59,460 nucleotides of DNA from Gramella sp. KN1008 (GCF_004332155.1 NZ_SJDV01000013.1:1-59460); one strand, 5' to 3'. Positions 34,036 to 43,933 are shown, numbered from the stretch's first letter. The notes: generated by a model not told the origin, from the sequence alone. Program-made: numbers and translations.

Positions 34036-34585
34036 GATGCTCCAATTTTTTTCTTAAACTCTCCTTTGCCCTTGAAATCATCGTACGGCAATTAGCGTAA
34101 GAAATATTCATTATTTCACAAATTTCCTCGTAGTCGTATCCTTCTATCAGATGTAAAGTGAGTCCCAGTCGGTAATTTTCCTTAAGAGACTTTATCTGGT
34201 TAAGGATCATACGTACTTTCTTGTTGTTCTGATCGTAATCTTCCAGAGCAATTCCACCGCTATCGGTTTCATTCTTTAATTCGTCATTATAGCTTACTTC
34301 TCCCAGTTTTGCGATCTTTTTATAGGCAGTGAGACTTTCGTTCACTACTATTCGTTTTAACCAGGCTCCGAAGGTTGAGGTACCTTGAAAACTTTCAATT
34401 TTGGTGAAAGCACTCAGGAAAGCTTCCTGCATAATGTCTTCGGCTTCAGCTGAATGACCGGTTATCCTGTAAGCAGTGTTATACATAGCTTTGTAATAAC
34501 GATCATAAATTTCCATTTGAGCACGCTGGTCACCATGACGGCAACGTTCTACCAGGTCATTAATATGTGTGATGGTTGGTGTCAA
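34025..34585 (-). CDS. RNA polymerase sigma factor, ECF family
   Basis: A 186-residue sigma-70 family extracytoplasmic-function factor. Region 2 includes YRITGHSAEAEDIMQEAFLS and TSTFGAWLKRIVVNES; region 4 includes EGYDYEEICEIMNISYANCRTMISRAKESLRKKL, a helix-turn-helix for the -35 element. The start is a TTG at 34585: a stop codon directly precedes it in frame and the next ATG would remove most of region 2. It is the first gene of a four-gene overlapping operon with a putative anti-sigma factor and two envelope beta-solenoid proteins. Confidence 0.9.
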   Translation of the reverse strand: MTPTITHINDLVERCRHGDQRAQMEIYDRYYKAMYNTAYRITGHSAEAEDIMQEAFLSAFTKIESFQGTSTFGAWLKRIVVNESLTAYKKIAKLGEVSYNDELKNETDSGGIALEDYDQNNKKVRMILNQIKSLKENYRLGLTLHLIEGYDYEEICEIMNISYANCRTMISRAKESLRKKLEHHEK

Positions 34586-34762
34586 TTAATACTTGGTTTC
34601 TGTTATAAAGATGGAGTTGATTTGTATTTGTTACACTTTTATAGAATTTTTTTCTGAAAAGCGTGGCATGGGAATTGAATATTTGGAATTAGGAAATCTA
34701 AAATAATACTGAAAGCTCTATTTTTCAAGGCTTTCAGTGAACTTCTCAAAATTAAGGATTAT

Positions 34763-34770
34763 TAATTTTG
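34763..34770 (+). promoter_or_regulatory. -7 element of lon
   Basis: TAATTTTG matches TAnnTTTG 25 bases before the lon start; no good TTG at -33. Confidence 0.5.
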
Positions 34771-34795
34771 GTGACAGTTTGACTTAAACGAAATT

Positions 34796-37246
34796 ATGGC
34801 GAAAACAAAGTTTACAAATATTGACAGTTTGTCATTCCAGGGAATTGATGAAGATGCAGAATTAATTCCTTTAATGACCCCTGAAGATGAAGAGGAAATA
34901 AATAAAGAGAATCTGCCCGAAACTCTACCAATACTTCCTTTAAGAAATACAGTGCTTTTCCCCGGTGTAGTAATACCAATTACTGCTGGTAGGGATGCAT
35001 CCATAAAACTGATTAATGATGCCAATAACGGCAGTAAGATCATTGGAGTAGTATCACAAAAGGATGAAGAGGTTGAAAACCCTGGAGGGAAAGACATCAA
35101 TAAGGTAGGGGTGGTTGCAAGAATATTGAGGGTTTTGAAGATGCCAGATGGTAATACCACTGTGATCATACAGGGTAAGAAGCGTTTTCAGATCACAGAA
35201 GTGGTAACTGAGCAGCCCTATATGAATGCTACTATTACCGAAGTCCCTGAGACAAGACCGGAAAAAGATAATGCTGAATTCTCGGCGATCATAGATTCTA
35301 TTAAGGATCTGGCGCTCCAGATTATAAAAGGAAGTCCGAATATTCCTTCTGAAGCTTCTTTTGCGATCAAGAATATAGAGAGTACTTCTTTCCTCATCAA
35401 TTTCGTTTCTTCCAACATGAGCCTGACGGTAGAGGAGAAGCAGAAATTACTGGAAACAAACGATCTTAAAGATCGTGCACTTGCCACTCTTAAACATATG
35501 AATACCGAGCATCAGAAACTTGAGCTTAAGAATGACATTCAGAGCAAGGTGCAGAGTGATATGAGCCAGCAGCAACGTGAGTACTTCCTTCATCAGCAGA
35601 TGAAAACCATCCAGGAGGAGCTTGGTGGCGTATCGCATGAAGGTGAGATAGAAGAAATGCGTGAAAGGGCCAGGGATAAGAAATGGAGTGAAGATGTTCA
35701 GAATCATTTTGAGAAGGAACTTTCCAAAATGCAAAGAATGAATCCCCAGGTAGCCGAATATTCAATTCAGAGAAATTATCTCGACCTGTTTCTTGATCTG
35801 CCGTGGAATGAATTTAGCAAGGATAAGTTCAATCTTAAAAGAGCTAAGAAGATATTAGATCGCGACCATTATGGGCTTGATGATGTTAAGAGAAGAATCA
35901 TAGAATATCTTGCCGTCCTTAAGCTAAGGAACGATATGAAGTCTCCTATCTTATGTTTGTATGGTCCCCCCGGAGTTGGTAAGACTTCTTTAGGGAAATC
36001 TATTGCCGAATCATTAGGAAGGGAATATGTGCGAATCTCTTTAGGAGGTTTAAGGGATGAAGCTGAGATAAGAGGCCATAGAAAGACTTATATAGGTGCA
36101 ATGCCTGGGCGTATTATTCAAAGTCTGAAAAAAGCCGGGACGAGTAATCCTGTTTTTGTGCTTGATGAGATTGATAAATTAAGCATAGGGAATGCGGGCG
36201 ACCCGTCTTCAGCATTACTGGAAGTACTTGATCCGGAACAGAACAGCGATTTCCACGATAATTTCCTTGAGATGGGCTTTGATCTCTCAAAGGTTATGTT
36301 CATCGCAACCTGTAATACTCTTAGCAGTATTCAGCCTGCACTAAGGGACAGGATGGAGATTATAAGGGTTACAGGATACACCATTGAAGAAAAAGTTCAG
36401 ATCGCGAAAAGGCATCTTCTACCTAAACAGCTTGAAGAGCATGGACTGAGCGGTGACGATCTTAAAATTGGTAAAAAGCAGCTGGAAAAGATCGTTGAAG
36501 GCTATACACGAGAGTCTGGTGTTCGGGGATTGGAAAAACAAATCGCCAAGGTGGTTCGTTATGCGGCTAAGAACATCGCGATGGAGGAAGAGTATAATGT
36601 AAGGATATCAAATGACGATGTGATAGAGATCCTGGGTAGTCCGCGAATGGAGCGCGATAAATATGAGCATAACGAAGTAGCGGGAGTTGTTACAGGACTT
36701 GCATGGACCAGTGTTGGGGGAGATATTCTATTTATAGAATCCATACTTTCAAAAGGGAAGGGTAATCTGAGTATTACCGGTAACCTGGGTAAGGTAATGA
36801 AGGAGTCGGCCACTATCGCCATGGAATATATAAAGGCAAATGCTGAAAGGCTTGGAATAATTCCTTCCATATTTGATCAGTACAATGTACACATCCACGT
36901 GCCTGAAGGGGCAACTCCTAAGGATGGTCCAAGCGCAGGTATCACGATGTTAACCTCCCTTGTCTCTTTGTTTACTCAGAAAAAGGTTAAGAAGAGCATC
37001 GCGATGACCGGGGAGATAACTTTGAGAGGAAAAGTATTACCGGTAGGAGGAATCAAGGAAAAGATCCTGGCAGCGAAAAGAGCACGTATCAAAGAGATCA
37101 TTTTATGTGAAGATAACCGCCGGGATGTGGAAGAGATAAAAGAAGAATACCTTGAGGGACTCACTTTCCATTATGTGAAAGAGATGAGCGATGTGATAGA
37201 TATAGCGATCACAGATGAAAATGTAAAGAACGCGAAGAAACTATAA
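34796..37246 (+). CDS. lon: ATP-dependent endopeptidase Lon
   Basis: An 816-residue Lon protease that degrades misfolded and regulatory proteins. The N-terminal substrate-recognition domain (~residues 40-240) is preceded by an acidic ~40-residue extension. The AAA+ module has Walker [10 protein letters not shown] at residues 390-398 and Walker [10 protein letters not shown]. The proteolytic dyad is Ser713 ([10 protein letters not shown]) and Lys756 ([10 protein letters not shown]). The enzyme is complete and standard in length. It has its own promoter-like element and terminator. Confidence 0.96.
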   Translation: MAKTKFTNIDSLSFQGIDEDAELIPLMTPEDEEEINKENLPETLPILPLRNTVLFPGVVIPITAGRDASIKLINDANNGSKIIGVVSQKDEEVENPGGKDINKVGVVARILRVLKMPDGNTTVIIQGKKRFQITEVVTEQPYMNATITEVPETRPEKDNAEFSAIIDSIKDLALQIIKGSPNIPSEASFAIKNIESTSFLINFVSSNMSLTVEEKQKLLETNDLKDRALATLKHMNTEHQKLELKNDIQSKVQSDMSQQQREYFLHQQMKTIQEELGGVSHEGEIEEMRERARDKKWSEDVQNHFEKELSKMQRMNPQVAEYSIQRNYLDLFLDLPWNEFSKDKFNLKRAKKILDRDHYGLDDVKRRIIEYLAVLKLRNDMKSPILCLYGPPGVGKTSLGKSIAESLGREYVRISLGGLRDEAEIRGHRKTYIGAMPGRIIQSLKKAGTSNPVFVLDEIDKLSIGNAGDPSSALLEVLDPEQNSDFHDNFLEMGFDLSKVMFIATCNTLSSIQPALRDRMEIIRVTGYTIEEKVQIAKRHLLPKQLEEHGLSGDDLKIGKKQLEKIVEGYTRESGVRGLEKQIAKVVRYAAKNIAMEEEYNVRISNDDVIEILGSPRMERDKYEHNEVAGVVTGLAWTSVGGDILFIESILSKGKGNLSITGNLGKVMKESATIAMEYIKANAERLGIIPSIFDQYNVHIHVPEGATPKDGPSAGITMLTSLVSLFTQKKVKKSIAMTGEITLRGKVLPVGGIKEKILAAKRARIKEIILCEDNRRDVEEIKEEYLEGLTFHYVKEMSDVIDIAITDENVKNAKKL

Positions 37247-37250
37247 AGAC

Positions 37251-37282
37251 AGGCCCCGTAAACAGGGGCTTTTCTTTTTTTT
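37251..37282 (+). terminator. lon terminator
   Basis: GCCCC (37253-37257) pairs with GGGGC (37265-37269), extended by weaker pairs, followed by TTTTCTTTTTTTT. Confidence 0.85.
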
Positions 37283-37308
37283 AGTCTGGAATAGCGTTTG
37301 GAAAAACC

Positions 37309-37316
37309 TACCTTTG
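37309..37316 (+). promoter_or_regulatory. -7 element of cmk
   Basis: TACCTTTG matches TAnnTTTG 20 bases before the cmk start; the -33 region is not clear. Confidence 0.5.
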
Positions 37317-37336
37317 CCACAGAAAAATTGATTTAA

Positions 37337-38038
37337 ATGGAGAAAAAAATTACGATTGCCATTGACGGATTTTCCTCTACAGGTAAAAGTACGGTCGCAA
37401 GGCGCCTGGCTAAAGAGTTGGGTTATGTGTATGTAGATACCGGTGCCATGTACAGGGCGGTCACATTGTATATGATGCGGAAGGTATTCGTGTCTGAAGG
37501 GAATTTTGATGAAGAGGCGATCATTAGACACCTGCCGTTTATAAATCTGAAATTCGTATTCAATGAGGATAAAGGCTATGGAGAGATCTATCTAAACGAT
37601 GAAAATGTAGAAGAAGAGATTCGGTATATGGAAGTTTCCAAACATGTAAGCAGGGTTTCTGCTCTTCCCAAAGTAAGGAAAATGTTGGTGGACCAGCAAC
37701 AGGAAATGGGCAAAGACAAAGGAGTCGTGATGGATGGGCGTGATATAGGCACTGTTGTATTCCCTGATGCGGAGTTAAAGATCTTTATGACGGCTTCAAC
37801 GGAGCAAAGAGCTAAGAGACGTTATGATGAACTTATGGGCAGGGGAGATGATATCAGCTATGAGGAAGTACTGAAGAATGTAAAAGACCGTGATTTTATG
37901 GATTCTACGAGGGAAGATTCACCTCTTAGAAAGGCTGATGATGCTATTGAATTCGATAATTCAACACTGGAGCTGGAAGAACAGTTCGATAAAGTTTTAA
38001 AGATTGTAAAAGATAAAATAGCAGAAGTGAATTCTTAA
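37337..38038 (+). CDS. cmk: (d)CMP kinase
   Basis: A 233-residue cytidylate kinase that phosphorylates CMP and dCMP with ATP. The P-loop is GFSSTGKSTVARRLA near residue 11, DTGAMYRAVTLY is the nucleotide monophosphate site, and MDGRDIGTVVFPDA and the acceptor-base region are present. The length is within the normal range. In many Bacteria cmk precedes rpsA; the same order holds here, but a strong terminator and a promoter separate them, so they are transcribed separately. Confidence 0.93.
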   Translation: MEKKITIAIDGFSSTGKSTVARRLAKELGYVYVDTGAMYRAVTLYMMRKVFVSEGNFDEEAIIRHLPFINLKFVFNEDKGYGEIYLNDENVEEEIRYMEVSKHVSRVSALPKVRKMLVDQQQEMGKDKGVVMDGRDIGTVVFPDAELKIFMTASTEQRAKRRYDELMGRGDDISYEEVLKNVKDRDFMDSTREDSPLRKADDAIEFDNSTLELEEQFDKVLKIVKDKIAEVNS

Positions 38039-38059
38039 TTATATTTCATTAAAATACTT

Positions 38060-38099
38060 ATCCGCAATTAATTCCATTATTAGTTGCGGATTTTTTTTT
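38060..38099 (+). terminator. cmk terminator
   Basis: A 13-bp stem (38060-38072 with 38079-38091, one G-U pair, loop TCCATT) is followed by nine T's. The -33 box of the rpsA promoter lies in its 3' arm. Confidence 0.9.
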
Positions 38100-38114
38100 A
38101 GTTGTGTATTTTTG
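38084..38114 (+). promoter_or_regulatory. rpsA promoter
   Basis: TTG at 38084-38086, a 20-bp spacer and TATTTTTG at 38107-38114, followed by C. It predicts transcription start near 38120 and a leader of about 124 nt. Confidence 0.75.
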
Positions 38115-38134
38115 CACTCCTTTTTGGCAGAACA

Positions 38135-38223
38135 CCGGAAATCCAAAAAGGTTTGATAATCAAAATTATAAACAACTTCTGAGGTTTCTAATTTGCTTCA
38201 AAGATTTCCGGAGAAACTCAGAA
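38135..38223 (+). promoter_or_regulatory. Pseudoknotted rpsA leader, candidate S1 autoregulatory element
   Basis: Two long helices interlock. Helix A is 9 perfect pairs, CCGGAAATC (38135-38143) with GATTTCCGG (38203-38211). Helix B is 12 pairs with one bulged G, 38177-38189 with 38212-38223. The 5' strand of B lies inside the loop of A, and the 3' strand of B begins on the base after A ends, so the two can stack coaxially as an H-type pseudoknot. The last pair is 20 nt before the rpsA ATG, so folding would block ribosome access. S1 is known to repress its own translation in Proteobacteria; a similar role here is inference. Confidence 0.7.
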
Positions 38224-38243
38224 TACAAATTTTATAGTCAGTA

Positions 38244-40103
38244 ATGGCTGAAGAAAACAAAAACAAAGAAGTTCAGGAGAACACTGAAAATCTTGAAGTT
38301 CAGGATGTAGCCGGTATGAGTACCGATTCTCAACCTGAAGCAGAAAAACAACAGGAAAATCCTGAAAAATTCCTTAAAGAATTCAACTGGCACAATTACG
38401 AAGAAGGAATCGATCCTATCGACGATGAGAAGCTGGAAGAATTTGAAAAGCTGGTTGAAGAGAATTTCGTAGACACTTTAGACGACGAAGTTGTAACCGG
38501 GAAAGTGATCAATATCACCGACCGTGATGCAATCATCGATATAAACGCGAAGAGTGAAGGAGTTATCTCTCTTAACGAATTCCGTTATAACCCGGACCTT
38601 AAAGTAGGGGATGATGTTGAGGTATTGATCGATGTTCGTGAAGATGCTACCGGACAGTTGATTCTTTCTCACCGTAAGGCGAGAGTGATCAAAGCATGGG
38701 AGCGTGTTAACAAAGCTCACGATGAGAGCCTTGTAGTAAACGGATTTATTAAATGTCGTACCAAAGGTGGTATGATCGTAGACGTATTTGGAATCGAAGC
38801 TTTCCTTCCAGGATCGCAGATCGATGTTAAGCCAATTCGTGATTACGATGCTTACGTTGGTAAGAACATGGAATTCAAAGTGGTTAAGATCAACCACGAA
38901 TTCAAAAACGTTGTTGTATCTCATAAAGCGCTTATCGAAGCAGATATCGAAGAGCAGAAGAAAGAGATCATCGGTCAGCTTGAAAAAGGTCAGGTACTTG
39001 AAGGTACCGTTAAGAATATCACTTCTTATGGTGTATTCGTTGACCTTGGAGGTGTTGACGGACTTGTTCACATTACAGATCTTAGCTGGTCTAGAATCAA
39101 CCATCCAAATGAGATCGTTGAACTTGACCAGAAGCTTAACGTTGTAATTCTTGACTTTGATGAGTCTAAGACAAGAATTCAGCTTGGTCTTAAGCAGCTT
39201 AGCCAGCACCCATGGGATGCTCTTGATGAGAACTTGAAAGTTGGTGACAAGGTTAAAGGTAAAGTAGTTGTAATCGCAGATTACGGTGCATTTATTGAAG
39301 TAGCTGAAGGTGTTGAAGGTCTTATCCACGTTTCTGAAATGAGCTGGAGTACTCACTTGAGATCTGCTCAGGATTTCGTAAACGTTGGAGATGAGGTAGA
39401 AGCTCAGATACTTACTCTGGACAGGGAAGATAGAAAAATGTCTCTTGGTATCAAGCAATTGACTCCAGATCCATGGACTGATATTACTTCCAAGTATCCT
39501 GTTGGTTCTAAACACACAGGTATCGTACGTAACTTCACCAACTTTGGTGTGTTCGTAGAGCTTGAAGAAGGAATCGACGGATTGATCTATATCTCTGATC
39601 TTTCATGGACCAAGAAGATCAAGCACCCATCTGAATTCTGCAATGTAGGAGATAAGCTGGAGGTTGTTGTTCTTGAACTTGATGTTGAAGGTAGAAAACT
39701 TAGCCTTGGACACAAGCAGATCGAAGATAATCCATGGGATAAATATGAGAAAGACTACGGTGTTGGAACTAAGCATACCGCTAAGATCGATGAGATCGTA
39801 GACAAAGGAGCTACTATAGACTTCAACGAAGATATCACTGCATTTGTTCCGCAAAGACATCTTGAAAAAGAAGATGGTAGCAAACTTAAGAAGGGTGAAG
39901 AAGCAGAATTCCAGATCATTGAATTCAATAAGGAATTCAAGAGAGTGGTAGCTTCTCATGCTGCGATCCATAAGGAAGAAGAGCAAAAGATCGTTAAGCA
40001 GGCTGCTAAGAAAGCTGCTGCTCAAAATGCAGACAAAACCACTATTGGTGATGTAAATGCAGATCTTCAGGCATTGAAGGATAAAATGGAAGGTAAAGAG
40101 TAA
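38244..40103 (+). CDS. rpsA: 30S ribosomal protein S1
   Basis: A 619-residue S1 that helps recruit mRNA to the ribosome. An acidic N-terminal extension of ~80 residues, typical of Bacteroidota, precedes six S1 OB-fold domains at about 83-145, 165-235, 250-322, 334-410, 422-495 and 508-575 (for example GTVKNITSYGVFVDLGGVDG and GIVRNFTNFGVFVELEEGID). A short basic tail follows. Codon use is strongly biased, as expected for a highly expressed gene. A long antisense frame exists but is a shadow of this bias. The leader upstream contains a pseudoknot. Confidence 0.96.
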   Translation: MAEENKNKEVQENTENLEVQDVAGMSTDSQPEAEKQQENPEKFLKEFNWHNYEEGIDPIDDEKLEEFEKLVEENFVDTLDDEVVTGKVINITDRDAIIDINAKSEGVISLNEFRYNPDLKVGDDVEVLIDVREDATGQLILSHRKARVIKAWERVNKAHDESLVVNGFIKCRTKGGMIVDVFGIEAFLPGSQIDVKPIRDYDAYVGKNMEFKVVKINHEFKNVVVSHKALIEADIEEQKKEIIGQLEKGQVLEGTVKNITSYGVFVDLGGVDGLVHITDLSWSRINHPNEIVELDQKLNVVILDFDESKTRIQLGLKQLSQHPWDALDENLKVGDKVKGKVVVIADYGAFIEVAEGVEGLIHVSEMSWSTHLRSAQDFVNVGDEVEAQILTLDREDRKMSLGIKQLTPDPWTDITSKYPVGSKHTGIVRNFTNFGVFVELEEGIDGLIYISDLSWTKKIKHPSEFCNVGDKLEVVVLELDVEGRKLSLGHKQIEDNPWDKYEKDYGVGTKHTAKIDEIVDKGATIDFNEDITAFVPQRHLEKEDGSKLKKGEEAEFQIIEFNKEFKRVVASHAAIHKEEEQKIVKQAAKKAAAQNADKTTIGDVNADLQALKDKMEGKE

Positions 40104-40130
40104 TCTTTTCCTGATATTTGATAAATAAAG

Positions 40131-40162
40131 AAGCCTCCCTGATTCAGGGAGGCTTTTTTTTA
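40131..40162 (+). terminator. rpsA terminator
   Basis: The 11-bp stem AAGCCTCCCTG (40131-40141) pairs with 40145-40155, then a run of T's. Confidence 0.9.
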
Positions 40163-40210
40163 TTTAAAGAATTAAAGAGGAGTAGACTGGTAAACCTATA
40201 ATTAAGTGGC

Positions 40211-40606
40211 CTACATATTTTCCAGAATATCTTTCAGGTCTTCTACACTTATTGGCTTTACCAGGTAATTGCTGATACTGTCATATTTTTTCGCCTTTTC
40301 CATGTCTTCAGGATTAATGGAAGAGGTGACTATGTAGATAATGATCTTCTTTTTCGTAGGGATACTAGTGAACTCATCCAGGAATTGCCATCCATCCATA
40401 ATGGGCATATTAAGGTCCAGCAAGATAACATCAGGTATACTGGGACCTCCGGCTTCCATAATTGGTTTTAAATGATTTATTGCTTCTTCTCCATTAGGAA
40501 AGACCGTAAAATTCTCACAGAAATTAGCCAGCTCCATGATCCTTTTGGTACCAAATACAAAGATCGGGTCATCATCTATGATACAGGCAATATCAATTTT
40601 TTTCAT
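40211..40606 (-). CDS. Single-domain response regulator
   Basis: A 131-residue CheY-like receiver with no output domain. The phosphorylation site is Asp64 (VILLDLNMPIMDG), with the acidic pocket in IIDDDP, Thr94 and Lys117 (YLVKPI). It overlaps the histidine kinase gene by 14 bp and is therefore its direct partner. Without an output domain it probably acts by binding another protein or as a phosphate sink in a phosphorelay. The product that it controls is not in the window. Confidence 0.92.
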   Translation of the reverse strand: MKKIDIACIIDDDPIFVFGTKRIMELANFCENFTVFPNGEEAINHLKPIMEAGGPSIPDVILLDLNMPIMDGWQFLDEFTSIPTKKKIIIYIVTSSINPEDMEKAKKYDSISNYLVKPISVEDLKDILENM

Positions 40607-43600
40607 ATCTCTTTAAATATATCTCAAAAGTTGTCCCTGAATTCACCTCACTTTTTACGGCTACCTTTCCTCCGAGAGCCTCAATCTGATTTTTAGTTAT
40701 AAATAGACCTATACCTCTGGAATCGGGATGTCTATGAAACGTTTTATACATTCCGAATAGTTTTTCACCGTGTTTTTTTAAATCTATTCCCAGGCCATTA
40801 TCTTCTATACTCAACTTAATATAATCACCTGAAACTTCAGCGAAATACCTTATATAAGAACTTTTTTCTCGACCCCTGTACTTTATAGCGTTAGTGGTAA
40901 AATTAAGTAATATGCTTTCCAAATAAGCAGAGACTCCATTAACATCCATATGAGGAGGGATCTCATTCAGAATCCTGATTTTCGCTTCCTCAATAATTCC
41001 GCTTACCGAACTCAATACGGTCTCCACGGCGCTTTTCAGGTTTAAACAGGTATATTGTTCATTTTCTGAGGTATTAATGGCAGTTACTTCATTTAGGTGT
41101 TCAATCGTTTCTTTCAGGTTGCCTGAAGCCTTCGTAAGCATCTGTATAATTTGATTTTCGGCCTGCTCGGGGTGATCCTGTATATATAATTCCAGCAACA
41201 TTCCGAAATTGCTCGAATGAGATCTTAGATTATGAGATACGATGTGTGCAAAATTCTTCAATCGGTCGTTCTGGTCTTCCGTAAGCTTCAATATGGTCTT
41301 AATCTCCTTTTCAGCTTTTTTAAGGCCAGAAATATCTGTTGCTACTCCTAGATAGCCTATGGTTTCCTTATCTTCTTTGATCGAAGTGACGGTAAGCTGT
41401 ACCGGGAAGCTAATACCATCTTTTCTAACGTATGTCCACTCCCTGGTATCGTATTCATTGATTTCGGCAAGTTTTGCGAAGATTGCCATGCCTTTCAGTA
41501 GCTCATTGGATGGACTGATCTTTTTAGATATCCTTTCCATTTCTTCCTCTAAATGAATAAATGAGGGTGTTTCTTTACCTATTACTTCATCTTTGGAATA
41601 TCCCAGTAGGTTTTCTGCACCTTTATTGAATGTCGTAATAATTCCTTCTTTATTCACGGCAATGATACTTACCTGTGTACTGGCTTCAAGAAGGCTTTCA
41701 AGCTTAGCCAGGGTTTGAGATAGCTTTTTCTCGGCCATTTTACGCCGACTGATATCTTGTATCTGAGCTATAAAATAAAGAGGTTCTTCGTATTTATCCC
41801 TTACCAGTGAGACTGCCAGATGGATATAAACAATATGCCCTTCTTTATGGAAATACCTTTTATCCATATGGTAATAATCCCGTTCGCCCTCCACCAGCTT
41901 CTCCAGAAGTTTCAGATCCGCATCCAGATCGTCAGGATGAGTTATATCCTGAAATGTGAGATTCAGCAATTCTTCCCGTTCGTACCCTACAATTTCACAC
42001 ACCCTTTGATTAACTTTAATCCATCTTCCATCAGGGTTCACTGTAGCCATTCCAATGGCTGCATGCTCAAAGCTTCCTCTAAAAGTTTCCTCACTTATTC
42101 GAATTCTGTTCTCTGCCTCGATCCTTTCCGTAATATCATGCATTGCCACAACGGCTCCTGTTACATGCCCGTATTCATCCAGTAACTGTGATCCGTTCAC
42201 GGAGACAATCCTTTCTTTATTCTCCTTTGGAATTATTCGTATCTCCTCATTTTCTACCTTCTTTCCTCTTAAAGCCTTAAGTAGTGGAATATCTTTAGCC
42301 TTAAGTTCCCTGTCGTCTTTCGCATGAAATAAACCATAATAATTAGATAGATCTTTTTCGGGAATATCACGCTTTGGAATACCATGCCAATGCCTGGTTG
42401 CTTTATTGAAGAGGTTTAATTTTCCGTGAGCGTCACAGGCAACGATTCCTACATTTATACTATTAAGGACCGTTTGCATTAATTGTTTCTTTTCAAATAT
42501 TTCTTTTTCTGCCTCTTTTATAGGTGTAATATTAGCTGTATGCATGAGTATTCCACCAATTTCACCTTCTCCTTTATACCAGGGTTTAACTTCCCAACTT
42601 AACCAGTGTGTGGCGCCATCTTCTCTAACAAAGCTATCTTCCTCACGCTTATGGGTATTCCCGCGAAGACAATCCCGGTGAATCTCTTTCCAATCATCAC
42701 TGAGGTTTGGAAATATATCGTAATGAGATTTCCCCAGAACCTCCCTGCCTTGAAGATTATAATCCTCAATCCATTTGTTAGAAGCAGCAATATATCTCAT
42801 TTCATTGTCAAGCATGGCAATCGCGCTTGGAGCTTCGTCTATAAAAAGCTTTTTAAGTGCAAGTCTCTCTTTATATTCAGTGACCTCTTCATGAAAGCCT
42901 GTCATCCATTCAGGTTTTCCATCAATGGTCCAGGTAACTACCTGTCCCTGATCTTTTACCCATATCCATTTACCGGATCGATGTTTCATCCTGGCTTCGC
43001 TTACATAGAACTCACTCTCACCTCTAAAATGTGCTTTAATTAAGTTATCACATACTTTTTGATCATCCGGATGTGACAGGGTTGACCAGGTGCTCTCTGA
43101 CGTTGGAGCTAAGTCTTCAAGGCGGTATCCCAGAACATTTGCCCATTCTTCAGAAAATATGGTTTCTCCAGTTTGGACATTCCATTGCCAGGTGGCCAGG
43201 TTTGTTCCTTTAAGGATATTCTTGTATCGGGTTAGTTCTTTATTGAGGTTATGAATTGAGACATTTGAATCTTTTGCTAATTCAAGAGCCATAATTACTT
43301 CCGGATTGGTGCCTTTTAATAACACAATCCTGTAATTGAAGGTCAAAAAATTATCAGAGGTGTTCCTAAGCTGAACAGTCCCCTCAAAAGGATTTTCTAT
43401 GTCTGTAGGGAATTCTGTATTTAAGTAGGAGGATAGCTCGGCCAGATTGGAAGAGGTTAACAGATCGCTGAATTTTAATTCTGGGGAGGGCCTGTTGTCG
43501 TATCCCAGGACGGAACGGAGTTTTGGATTTATCCACGAACTATGGGGGGCGTGCAAATTAAATATCACTATTCCGTCAAGACCATACTGCTGCGTAAATT

Positions 43601-43658
43601 CAAATAAATTAAGGTTCTCGCATAAAATGGAGAATTTCCTCTCTTCAACTTCATTCAT
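40593..43658 (-). CDS. Soluble six-PAS sensor histidine kinase
   Basis: A 1021-residue cytoplasmic kinase with no signal peptide or membrane helix. Six PAS/PAC domains lie at about 25-125, 150-265, 270-385, 395-515, 525-640 and 650-785 (for example HPDDLDADLKLLEKLV and ITERIEAE junctions). The phospho-acceptor is His809 (IVSHNLRSHSSN), followed by a HATPase with LLNFTTNAIKYRGR (N box) and IEDNGLGIDL (G1). It probably senses an internal signal such as redox or a diffusible ligand; the PAS chemistry (heme, flavin) cannot be told. The start near 43658 has no close alternative. It is coupled to the receiver protein downstream. Confidence 0.9.
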   Translation of the reverse strand: MNEVEERKFSILCENLNLFEFTQQYGLDGIVIFNLHAPHSSWINPKLRSVLGYDNRPSPELKFSDLLTSSNLAELSSYLNTEFPTDIENPFEGTVQLRNTSDNFLTFNYRIVLLKGTNPEVIMALELAKDSNVSIHNLNKELTRYKNILKGTNLATWQWNVQTGETIFSEEWANVLGYRLEDLAPTSESTWSTLSHPDDQKVCDNLIKAHFRGESEFYVSEARMKHRSGKWIWVKDQGQVVTWTIDGKPEWMTGFHEEVTEYKERLALKKLFIDEAPSAIAMLDNEMRYIAASNKWIEDYNLQGREVLGKSHYDIFPNLSDDWKEIHRDCLRGNTHKREEDSFVREDGATHWLSWEVKPWYKGEGEIGGILMHTANITPIKEAEKEIFEKKQLMQTVLNSINVGIVACDAHGKLNLFNKATRHWHGIPKRDIPEKDLSNYYGLFHAKDDRELKAKDIPLLKALRGKKVENEEIRIIPKENKERIVSVNGSQLLDEYGHVTGAVVAMHDITERIEAENRIRISEETFRGSFEHAAIGMATVNPDGRWIKVNQRVCEIVGYEREELLNLTFQDITHPDDLDADLKLLEKLVEGERDYYHMDKRYFHKEGHIVYIHLAVSLVRDKYEEPLYFIAQIQDISRRKMAEKKLSQTLAKLESLLEASTQVSIIAVNKEGIITTFNKGAENLLGYSKDEVIGKETPSFIHLEEEMERISKKISPSNELLKGMAIFAKLAEINEYDTREWTYVRKDGISFPVQLTVTSIKEDKETIGYLGVATDISGLKKAEKEIKTILKLTEDQNDRLKNFAHIVSHNLRSHSSNFGMLLELYIQDHPEQAENQIIQMLTKASGNLKETIEHLNEVTAINTSENEQYTCLNLKSAVETVLSSVSGIIEEAKIRILNEIPPHMDVNGVSAYLESILLNFTTNAIKYRGREKSSYIRYFAEVSGDYIKLSIEDNGLGIDLKKHGEKLFGMYKTFHRHPDSRGIGLFITKNQIEALGGKVAVKSEVNSGTTFEIYLKRYEKN

Positions 43659-43933
43659 TCTTGTAAGGTTAAGTCAATTTGGGCAATTAGATTTTTGGGG
43701 TATCTAATTGGGGTGCAATAAAATATAAAGTTTTTTAATATTCAATAATGTTACTCTTCTTAAATGCTAAATCTTAAAATTTTAACTTTTGTTTAAATAT
43801 AAGCAAAGCCCTAAAGGCTCAATTCTATATCCATAACTTTTAATTATTCATTTTAAAAATACTGATAACATCAGACCAGATGATAATAGAAAGTATATAC
43901 AGGAATAAGACCGGACCATTGTTAAATTAGGAT

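Noticed and set aside
38478..39515. Long open frame (345 codons) antisense to rpsA
   Set aside because: It lies wholly inside rpsA, which has strong codon bias that leaves the opposite strand open; the predicted protein has no recognisable domain.
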